Positions 56,969 to 64,000 of a stretch of 64,000 bases of DNA are shown piece by piece. Below the pieces are notes generated by a model, which saw nothing but the letters and a program-made list of their open reading frames with translations, did not search any database and was not told where the DNA came from. This stretch comes from Myxococcus guangdongensis (GTDB taxonomy: Bacteria > Myxococcota > Myxococcia > Myxococcales > Myxococcaceae). Both the position numbers and the translations under genes were made by a program. Location of the stretch: NCBI RefSeq assembly GCF_024198255.1, contig NZ_JAJVKW010000007.1, positions 1 through 64,000 on the forward strand, given 5' to 3'. Positions within the stretch are counted from its first letter, which is position 1. Every line of letters begins with the position of its first letter.

Positions 56969-59900
56969 GTGGACTACGCCGAGCTCGTGTGTCGCTCCAA
57001 CTTCTCGTTCCTGCGCGGGGCCTCTCATCCGGAGGAGCTGATTGTCACGGCCGCCCGATTGGGACAGCGCGCGCTGGCGCTGACGGACGCGGATGGCCTG
57101 TACGGGGCCGTGAAGGCGCACCTGGCGGCGAAGGAGCACGGCGTGCGCCTCATCCTGGGCGCGGAGCTGACGCTCGAGGACGGGCCTCCCGTGGTCGTCT
57201 ACGCGGCGGACGCCGGGGGCTACTCGAACCTGTGCTCCCTGGTCTCCCAGAGCCGGATGACGCACCCCAAGGGTGAGGCGGGGCTGCCCTGGCGAGCCCT
57301 GGCCGAACGCTCCAGCGGGCTCCTCGCGCTCCTCCCCGAGCCCGCCCCCCTGGAGCGCGTGGCCCCCCTCGCCGAGGCCTTCCCGGAGCGCTTCCACGTC
57401 GGCCTCTGCCGCACGCTGTCCGCAGGAGACTCGGCGCGCGAAGCGCAAGCCGTCGCACTGGCCCGCGACCTGGGGACCCCCCTGGTCGTGCACAACGACG
57501 TGCACACGCACCACCGTCGACGTCAGCCGCTCCAGGACGTCCTGACCGCCGTGCGGTACGGCACCACGGTGGACCGCGTGGGCACGCGCCTGATGCCCAA
57601 CGCGGAGCGCACGCTGAAGGGCCCCCAAGAGATGGCGCGCCTCTTCGCGGACCGGCCAGACGCACTGGAGCGCACCGTGGAGCTGGCCTCGCGCTGCCGG
57701 GCCTCGCTCGACGACCTGCGCTACCGCTTCCCGGAGGAGGACCTGCCCCCGGGGCGCACCGCGGACGAGCACCTGCGCGCCCTGACCCACGAAGGGCTCA
57801 CCGTGCGCTACCCCTCGGGTGTGCCCCCCGAGGTGGTGAAGCAGATCGAACACGAGCTGCGCCTCATCGCCGCGCTGGACTTCGCGGGTTACTTCCTCGC
57901 GCTCTGGGACATCGTCGGCTTCGCGCGGCGGCGCGGAATCCTCTGCCAGGGCCGTGGCAGCGCGGCGAACTCGGCGGTCTGCTACGCCCTGCAGATCACC
58001 GCCATCGACCCGGTGCGCATGGGCCTGCTGTTCGAGCGCTTCCTCAGCATGGCGCGCAAGGAGCCCCCGGACATCGACGTGGACTTCGAGCACGAGCGGC
58101 GCGAGGAGGTCCTCCAGTACGTCTACGAGAAGCACGGCCGACACCGCGCGGGCATGGTGTGCGAGGTCATCTGCTACCGGGGACGGCTGGCCCTCCGCGA
58201 GGCCGGCAAGGCGATGGGCCTGTCCCTGGACCAGGTCGACCGACTCTCCAAGGTCTCCGCCGCCCACGGCTTCGAGGTGACGCCAGAGGTCCTTCTCGAG
58301 GCCGGCCTGTCCGCGTTCGACCGCCGCGTCCAGCGCACCCTGTCCCTCGCCGCCGAACTGGAGGGCTTCCCCCGACACCTGTCCATCCACGTCGGCGGCT
58401 TCGTGATGACCCGCGAGCCCCTGACGCAGCTGGTCCCCGTGGAGAACGCGGCCATGCCCGGCCGCACCGTCATCCAGTGGGAGAAGGATGACATCAACTC
58501 CATCGGCCTGCTCAAGGTGGACCTGCTGGCCCTGGGCATGCTCACCGCGCTGTCGAAGTGTTTCGCGTTGATTCGCGAGCACCACGGCCGTGAGCTGTCA
58601 TTGGCCACCATCCCCGCCGAGGACCCGAAGGTCTACGACATGCTGTGCGAGGCGGACACCGTGGGCGTGTTCCAAATAGAGAGCCGCGCGCAGATGAACA
58701 TGCTGCCCCGGCTCAAGCCGAGGACGTTCTACGACCTGGTCGTGGAGATCGCCCTCATCCGCCCCGGTCCCATCGTCGGGAAGATGGTCCACCCGTTCCT
58801 GCGCCGGAGGAACGGCGAGGAGACGGTGGTCTACCCGAGCGACGCCGTGAAGGAGATCCTCGGCAAGACGCTCGGCGTGCCGCTCTTCCAGGAGCAGGCG
58901 ATGAAGCTCGCCATGGTGGCCGCCGGCTTCTCCGCGGAGGAGGCGGACGGCCTGCGTCGCGTGCTCAGCCACAAGCGCGCGGAGTCGATGCTGCTCCAGT
59001 ACCGCGGCCGCTTCGTGGAGGGCTGTCTGTCACGCGGCTACGCACGCGCCCAGGCCGAGGAGTGGTTCGACAACTTCCGCGGCTTCGCGCACTACGGCTT
59101 CCCCGAGAGCCACTCCGCCAGCTTCGCGTTGATCTCCTACGCGTCCAGCTGGCTCAAGTGCCACCACCCGGCGGCCTTCACCACCGCGCTCCTGAACTCC
59201 CAACCCATGGGCTTCTACGCCCCGCATACGCTGGTCGCGGACGTGCAGCGCCACGGCGTGGAGGTGCGGCCCGTCGACGTGCGCGTGTCCCGGTGGGACT
59301 GCACGCTGGAGGACGAGGGCAGGGCGCTGCGCCTCGGGCTGCGGATGGTGCGGGGCCTGGGCGAGTCCGCGGGCCGCCGCGTGGAGACGGGCCGAGGCGA
59401 GCACGGCTACACCGACGTCGGAGACCTGGCGCGGCGGGCCCGCATCCCCCGGCACGAGCTGACACGGCTGGCGCTCGCGGGCGCGCTCGCGTCGCTGAGC
59501 GGCTCCCGACGACAGGCCCTCTGGGACCTCCAGGCGCTGGGCCCGCTGGACTCGGATGACCTGTTCTTCGGCATGTCGATGGACGGCACGAAGGTGGAGC
59601 TGCCCTCGATGGATGTGTACGCGCGCGTCTGCGCGGACTACGACACCGTGGGCCTGTCCCTGGAGAAGCACCCGCTGGAGCTCGTGCGCCCGCTGCTGAA
59701 GCGGCAGGGCGCGGTGACGGCGGAGGGCCTGAAGACTGTGGCCTCCGGGCGCGCGGTGACGGTGGGCGGGATGATGATCTGCCGCCAGCGGCCTCCCACG
59801 GCGCGCGGCATGTGCTTCATCTCCCTGGAGGATGAGACGGGCATCGCCAACCTCGTGGTGCCTCCGGACGTCTACGAGCGCTGCCGCAAGGCGCTCCACG

Positions 59901-60037
59901 GGGCGCTGTTCCTGGTGGGGCAGGGCGTGCTGGAGCGCTCGGGCAAGGTGACGAACGTGAAGGTGAAGACGGTCTGGGGCCTGGAGGCCGCCGCCCGCCT
60001 GGAGCCCTCGAGCGAGCGGCGCCGCACGTCCGCTTGA
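56969..60037 (+). CDS. dnaE2: Error-prone DNA polymerase III alpha subunit DnaE2
   Basis: A 1022-residue C-family polymerase. The N-terminal PHP domain starts with YAELVCRSNFSFLRGASHPEE, the DnaE2/ImuC version. The palm carries the metal-binding aspartates in PPDIDVDFEHERREEV (D368, D370), with VDLLALGML and PGPIVGKMVHPF nearby. The C-terminal third includes the helix-hairpin and OB-fold region (TARGMCFISLEDETGIANLVV). Length fits DnaE2 (about 1000-1080) better than DnaE1. It performs translesion synthesis and induced mutagenesis together with ImuA/ImuB, encoded at 11-13.6 kb. GTG start without a strong ribosome-binding site. No classical SOS box is evident upstream. Confidence 0.92.
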   Translation: MDYAELVCRSNFSFLRGASHPEELIVTAARLGQRALALTDADGLYGAVKAHLAAKEHGVRLILGAELTLEDGPPVVVYAADAGGYSNLCSLVSQSRMTHPKGEAGLPWRALAERSSGLLALLPEPAPLERVAPLAEAFPERFHVGLCRTLSAGDSAREAQAVALARDLGTPLVVHNDVHTHHRRRQPLQDVLTAVRYGTTVDRVGTRLMPNAERTLKGPQEMARLFADRPDALERTVELASRCRASLDDLRYRFPEEDLPPGRTADEHLRALTHEGLTVRYPSGVPPEVVKQIEHELRLIAALDFAGYFLALWDIVGFARRRGILCQGRGSAANSAVCYALQITAIDPVRMGLLFERFLSMARKEPPDIDVDFEHERREEVLQYVYEKHGRHRAGMVCEVICYRGRLALREAGKAMGLSLDQVDRLSKVSAAHGFEVTPEVLLEAGLSAFDRRVQRTLSLAAELEGFPRHLSIHVGGFVMTREPLTQLVPVENAAMPGRTVIQWEKDDINSIGLLKVDLLALGMLTALSKCFALIREHHGRELSLATIPAEDPKVYDMLCEADTVGVFQIESRAQMNMLPRLKPRTFYDLVVEIALIRPGPIVGKMVHPFLRRRNGEETVVYPSDAVKEILGKTLGVPLFQEQAMKLAMVAAGFSAEEADGLRRVLSHKRAESMLLQYRGRFVEGCLSRGYARAQAEEWFDNFRGFAHYGFPESHSASFALISYASSWLKCHHPAAFTTALLNSQPMGFYAPHTLVADVQRHGVEVRPVDVRVSRWDCTLEDEGRALRLGLRMVRGLGESAGRRVETGRGEHGYTDVGDLARRARIPRHELTRLALAGALASLSGSRRQALWDLQALGPLDSDDLFFGMSMDGTKVELPSMDVYARVCADYDTVGLSLEKHPLELVRPLLKRQGAVTAEGLKTVASGRAVTVGGMMICRQRPPTARGMCFISLEDETGIANLVVPPDVYERCRKALHGALFLVGQGVLERSGKVTNVKVKTVWGLEAAARLEPSSERRRTSA

Positions 60038-60258
60038 GCCGTGCGTCGGCCCAGGACGCACTGTGAGTCCGGCGTCACTCCAGACACAGCGCGGGTGCCT
60101 GCATACCCCTCTGCCGAGGAGCCCGCGTACCGCCGCGACGCAGCCGCGTCCTCGTGGACCGCGTCCCTCGCGGAGGACCCTGGGCTCACCGTGGGGAGCC
60201 GTCTCGGCACGCGGCTGGCAATAGGAGGCGCACCCTCCTCGACCCGGACGGAACTGGC

Positions 60259-61518
60259 ATGCCGAAGGACGTCTTCACCGTGTGTTTCTGTGGAACCGGC
60301 TGCGCGCGTGACGAGGGCGAGGAGACCCGGTACTGGGAATACAAGACCTCGATCGTCCGCTTCTTCGCCAAGAACGAGCGTCAGCTCAAGAGCGACAAGG
60401 ACATCTTCGATCCACAGACGGGCTACATCCCCGTGCGCCTTCACCGGGAGATCTCCGGCACGCGGCTCGACACGGACCTCAGCGGCACGGTGCGAGGCGT
60501 GGGCGAGAACGACTGGTTCGATCAGATGGACGCCTGCGACCCCCTGCTCAGCTCCCTGCAGCTGACGCCCGGAGCGCTGCGCAGCTACGTGTCGGGTTAC
60601 TCCTCGGGCAACCAGCGCGGCATGCTGAACCAGGGGCTGGGGTGGGCCGACGCCGCGCTCGCGTTGCATGGCGCGAGCCTCGCGGCGGCCAGCGGCGCCA
60701 AGCAATACAACTTCATCGGACACAGCCGCGGCGGGGTCGAGGCCATCATGGCCGCGTGGTTCATCCATGCCTACGGGGGGGAGGCGTGCCGCGACATCCC
60801 CATCAACATCTTCGCCATCGACCCCGTCCCCGGGACGGGGCAGTGGTACAGCATCCAGACCCAGCTGGCCCCCAACGTCGCCAACTACGTCGGCGTCTAC
60901 GCGTGGGACCACCTGGACGCGGGCTTCAGCGCGGTGATTCCCCGCCCCAACGCCCGGATGACCGGACAGCAGGCCCACCAGGACATCGAGGCGCGCGGGC
61001 TGGGGAGCACCTGGTCGTCGCTCGCGGACAACCGCCAGCTCCCCGACCCCCTCGTCCGTCAGCCGCTGCCCCAGCCAGAGGGCTACAAGCTCTACGCCAT
61101 CCGGGGACGCCATGGCACCGTCGCGGGCATCTACACCACGGACGGGCTCTATGACGCGTCCAAGGTCAACGGCGACGTCGGCGCGGTCCCCCGGCTCGTC
61201 TACAAGATGGCTCGGGGCTACCTGACGCAGTGGGACACCGTCTTCCAGACGCGAAGCCGCGTGCGCGAGGACGTCAAGTCACTGCGCAAGCGGATCCACA
61301 CGGCGCACTCCCACTTCGACACCATGGCGCTCGGAGAGGTCCGCACGTCCCGGCTGCCCTTGCGCCAATCCGTGCGGCGCGTCTCCTCCATCCACGGCAG
61401 CCTCAACTGGGACCGCTACTACCTGGAGGACGTGGTGGGCACGCCGCCCTACAACCTGACCTATCCCTGCACCATCGAGCAGGCCGGGGGCGGGTGGATC
61501 GACTGGACCTTCCTGTGA
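60259..61518 (+). CDS. Alpha/beta-hydrolase (lipase-like), possible effector
   Basis: A 419-residue protein that begins with DVFTVCFCGTGCARDEGEE, a start also seen in DUF2235/Tle-type phospholipase effectors, and has the nucleophile elbow FIGHSRGGVEAI with Ser156. A candidate acid is in FAIDPVPGTG and a later histidine in HSHFDTM near the end. It has no signal peptide. Intact length is common for such hydrolases. The PLD-like gene starts 55 bases downstream, which suggests an operon of two lipid-attacking enzymes. Exported by a type VI or other system (inference). An AGGAGG is 35 bases upstream, and closer GACGGAAC may be the ribosome-binding site. Confidence 0.78.
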   Translation: MPKDVFTVCFCGTGCARDEGEETRYWEYKTSIVRFFAKNERQLKSDKDIFDPQTGYIPVRLHREISGTRLDTDLSGTVRGVGENDWFDQMDACDPLLSSLQLTPGALRSYVSGYSSGNQRGMLNQGLGWADAALALHGASLAAASGAKQYNFIGHSRGGVEAIMAAWFIHAYGGEACRDIPINIFAIDPVPGTGQWYSIQTQLAPNVANYVGVYAWDHLDAGFSAVIPRPNARMTGQQAHQDIEARGLGSTWSSLADNRQLPDPLVRQPLPQPEGYKLYAIRGRHGTVAGIYTTDGLYDASKVNGDVGAVPRLVYKMARGYLTQWDTVFQTRSRVREDVKSLRKRIHTAHSHFDTMALGEVRTSRLPLRQSVRRVSSIHGSLNWDRYYLEDVVGTPPYNLTYPCTIEQAGGGWIDWTFL

Positions 61519-61573
61519 GCCCGCGCGGCCCCCGAGACATCGCAAATCCCTCCAGGCGTGGAGCTCGACGACG

Positions 61574-64000
61574 ATGAGCAAGATTGACGAAGTGATGGCC
61601 GTGGTGCCCGAGAAGTACTTCACGCACGTGAGCCATGATTGTTATGTGCGGATGATGGACACGCCCCGCATCTGGGGGTTGCCCTTCGGTCCGGAGATCA
61701 TGCAGGAGGCCCGGCGCCGCACCAACGAGTTCGAGCGCGCCCTGGTGGAGGTCCTCCAGAAGACGCGGTTCCGGTGCGACGTGGCCTCGCTGAACAGCCC
61801 GGACCCCGCCTGGGCGAAGATCATCCTGGGGGCCATCGACACGGCGATGATGGGCAACCAGCGCAGGCCCATCCAGATCCGGTTCCTCTTCGGGCAGACG
61901 CCCATGCTCTTCAAGGACGGCACGTCGCCCAACCTCATCGACTTCCAGGGCGCGCTGATTCGTCTGGTGCGCTCCCGCAGGGAGGCCTGGGGCGCGGTGC
62001 CGGAGATCTGGATGGCGAAGTTCTTCCGCCTCCAGCATGGCTTGATGTCGGGCTTGTCCGCCTTCGTCGGCGCGTCCCTGCCGTCGTGGCTGGCGCCAGA
62101 CTCCGACGACGACTTCACGAAGATGACGTGGAACCACTCGAAGATCGTCGCCTCGGATGGCGCCGAGGCGCTGGTCGGCGGGCACAACCTCAACATGGAC
62201 CTGTTCACCAGCTATCCCCCCGTGCACGACGTGTCCGTCGTCATGCACGGCGCGGGGGCCCTGGGCGCGCAGCGGTTCCTGAACAGGATGTGGTCCTGCA
62301 AGACGGACGTGGTGACCAAGGAGCTCCTGGACCCGGACACCCTGACGTGGGTGACCCGGGACGACGACAAGGCGGAGGTGCGAAGGCCCCTGGACCCGCT
62401 GGAGCTGAAGGCGGCGCAGGACCTGCGCGCCCAGCGCTTCGAGCTCTTCTCGAAGCTCCATCTCGGCGGCCTGCCGGTGGACAGTCCCCGCCCTCGCCGC
62501 CGCATCGGCATGGCGCCGTTGGACACCGTCTGGGAGGAGGAGCGCGACGAGGACCTCGTGCCGGACCTCATCCGTCAGGACGACCTCCAGACCCTGAGGG
62601 ACCTCGAGGCGCCCGTCTTCGAGGAGGACCGGACCATCGGCTACGCGGGGTTGGGGGAGTACAAGCGCGCCAGCCGCGTGCTGTCCATCGGCAAGCACTG
62701 GTCCGGCCCGGACATGGAGAACGACTACGAGAAGGCGTCCGAGCTGATGAAGGAGACGCTCATCAAGGGCTGCACGAGCATCCTGCGGCTGTCCCAGATG
62801 GACCTGGTGAGCGCGTGGAAGAAGAAGTGGTCCTCACACGTCGTCTGTCATTGGATCATGGAGGCGTTGATCGCCCGGCCGAACCTGGTGGTCCAGGTCG
62901 TGGTGTCCCCCCTGGACGCGGGCGCGGGCGCGGAGGGGGACCAGTACTCGTTCGGTTCCGGGGCGTGCCGCACGTTCGAGCTGTTCCAGTACTACATGGC
63001 GAGGACGCTCGAGGACGAGCTGCGAGCGGACGCGGAGAAGCGGCTGCGTGCCCTGGACCGCCTGCACATCGCGCCGTTCTATTACACGGACGTCCCCAGG
63101 GACATGACGCGGGAGGGGGAGTCGTACTTCTGGCCGAAGCTCACGCCCGAGGGCTTCACCGCGACCTTGAAGCAGAAGGCGCTCTCCGAGGTGCCGCCGG
63201 TCAAGGGCATCATCGGCAACGCGGTGGAGTCCGTGAAGAAGGCCAGTGGCGCCATCTTCGACAAGGTCCCCTCGGCGCCGGGCAATCACTCCAAGATCAT
63301 GATCGCCGATGACCAGGCGTATGTCGTCGGCTCGGACAACCTCTATCCAGGCTTCCTCTCGGAGTTCAACTACCTGGTGGAGGGGCCGAGCGCGGTGGGG
63401 GACATGCTGCGCACCTACTGGGAGCCGCTCTGGTCCTTCTCCGGCAAGCATTGCGTCAATCCCCGCTGTGACGGGGGCTGCAAGACGCTCAAGAACCCGC
63501 CCGGTCCCCGGGGGGGCCGTGGGCTGATGTCCGAGCAGCCCGCGAGCAGGTTGTTGATGGGCATGGGGCATGGGAGCCCGCTGCCGCGTCCCGAGCTCTT
63601 CGGCGGCCGCACGCCAGGAGGCCTCCAGTCCACCTCCTTCTTCGCCAGGAAGAGCGTGGGCCAGGATTGGTCCGAGCCGCTGCTGAACGACCACAACAGG
63701 GGGAGGGTCCTGCGGGTCGATCTGCGCGCGCCGCCGGACCTGATGGAGATCCTGAAGAAGGACGAGGAGACGGCGAAGAAGGAGAAGGAGGAGCGCGATC
63801 GCCTCAAGCGCCTGAACCCCGTGTCCGCGCCGACGCCCTCCACGGGGACGACACAACAGACCGGCTCCACGACGACGGGCGGGTCATCACCCTCGACGCA
63901 GAGCCCGGCCTCCAGCTCCTTCGAGAACCACGACAAGATCGAGGGGGCGCACTTCTACACGGACCAGCAGATCGACACGCTGCTTCGCCACTACCTGCGT
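61574..64000 (+). CDS. Phospholipase D-like protein with two HKD motifs (3' partial)
   Basis: The frame is open from ATG at 61574 to the window end (809 codons). Two HKD signatures are present: WNHSKIVASD (His188, Lys190, Asp195) followed by GGHNLNMD, and GNHSKIMIADDQ (His572) followed by GSDNLYPGF. They would form one active site for phosphodiester hydrolysis or transphosphatidylation. Other features: a zinc-like or disulphide-like cluster CVNPRCDGGCKTL (about 630), a charged coiled-coil (KKDEETAKKEKEERDRLKR), and a Ser/Thr-rich linker. The last visible segment, HFYTDQQIDTLLRHYL, resembles the beginning of a Ulp1/C48-type peptidase domain, so a further toxic domain may follow beyond the window. 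No signal peptide. Downstream of the lipase-like gene and probably co-transcribed. Confidence 0.85.
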   Translation, partial: MSKIDEVMAVVPEKYFTHVSHDCYVRMMDTPRIWGLPFGPEIMQEARRRTNEFERALVEVLQKTRFRCDVASLNSPDPAWAKIILGAIDTAMMGNQRRPIQIRFLFGQTPMLFKDGTSPNLIDFQGALIRLVRSRREAWGAVPEIWMAKFFRLQHGLMSGLSAFVGASLPSWLAPDSDDDFTKMTWNHSKIVASDGAEALVGGHNLNMDLFTSYPPVHDVSVVMHGAGALGAQRFLNRMWSCKTDVVTKELLDPDTLTWVTRDDDKAEVRRPLDPLELKAAQDLRAQRFELFSKLHLGGLPVDSPRPRRRIGMAPLDTVWEEERDEDLVPDLIRQDDLQTLRDLEAPVFEEDRTIGYAGLGEYKRASRVLSIGKHWSGPDMENDYEKASELMKETLIKGCTSILRLSQMDLVSAWKKKWSSHVVCHWIMEALIARPNLVVQVVVSPLDAGAGAEGDQYSFGSGACRTFELFQYYMARTLEDELRADAEKRLRALDRLHIAPFYYTDVPRDMTREGESYFWPKLTPEGFTATLKQKALSEVPPVKGIIGNAVESVKKASGAIFDKVPSAPGNHSKIMIADDQAYVVGSDNLYPGFLSEFNYLVEGPSAVGDMLRTYWEPLWSFSGKHCVNPRCDGGCKTLKNPPGPRGGRGLMSEQPASRLLMGMGHGSPLPRPELFGGRTPGGLQSTSFFARKSVGQDWSEPLLNDHNRGRVLRVDLRAPPDLMEILKKDEETAKKEKEERDRLKRLNPVSAPTPSTGTTQQTGSTTTGGSSPSTQSPASSSFENHDKIEGAHFYTDQQIDTLLRHYLR

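Overview
The window is high-GC (about 70 %) DNA from a myxobacterium, most likely a Myxococcus or close relative. The evidence is a Lon protease that matches, from memory, vegetative LonV of Myxococcus xanthus almost residue for residue, a great excess of lipoprotein genes, C-terminal tails of the MYXO-CTERM type (Cys, hydrophobic helix, Arg run), SBBP, Kelch and thrombospondin-type-3 repeat proteins, and an NRPS gene at the left edge. I saw no insertion sequence, CRISPR array, rRNA or complete tRNA.

Layout. 1-1.07 kb: 3' end of an NRPS gene (carrier protein plus thioesterase). 1.1-2.0 kb: ArsR regulator/SRPBCC pair behind GGTTA-type operators. 2.1-9.5 kb: cell-wall amidase lipoprotein, SWIM-zinc-finger SNF2 helicase and lonV. 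9.7-14.7 kb: von Willebrand-type lipoprotein, the translesion accessory genes imuA-imuB, a small lipoprotein and an FHA protein. 14.8-22.1 kb: sugar epimerase, lipoprotein, ABC-F ATPase, an SPFH/NfeD membrane pair, a secreted protein and an acetyltransferase. 22.4-30.0 kb: a giant surface-protein locus (21 Kelch repeats, two Ig-like domains, glycine-rich region, TSP3 calcium repeats, MYXO-CTERM tail) broken by apparent frameshifts at G tracts. 30-34.5 kb: glycosyltransferase, lipoprotein, F420/NADP-type reductase, methylglyoxal synthase and two small membrane proteins. 34.85-37.8 kb: a translationally coupled ECF sigma factor / anti-sigma-like protein / secreted caspase-like protease operon. 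37.9-47 kb: lipoproteins, including a 1543-residue di-haem peroxidase fused to a LamG-like domain and nine Cys-containing repeats.

47.2-50 kb holds a LuxI/FeeM-like acyltransferase, a haem-oxygenase-like diiron enzyme and a convergent LuxR-type regulator, a possible small-molecule signalling or biosynthetic cassette. 50.1-56.4 kb holds a LysR regulator, a saccharopine-dehydrogenase-like enzyme, a lipoprotein, a beta-lactamase-fold hydrolase, a class III adenylate/guanylate cyclase and a small membrane protein. 56.6-56.8 kb carries a decayed toxin-like gene (DUF6310-like). dnaE2 (57.0-60.0 kb) is the polymerase partner of imuA-imuB but lies 43 kb away from them. The right edge carries a GHSRG lipase-like protein followed by a two-HKD phospholipase D-like protein that runs out of the window, together resembling antibacterial or anti-eukaryotic effectors.

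The strongest targets for follow-up are the G-tract frameshifts in the giant surface protein, the sigma/anti-sigma/caspase operon, the LuxI-like/diiron-enzyme pair, the lipase-PLD pair, and the peroxidase with a novel-looking C-terminal repeat.
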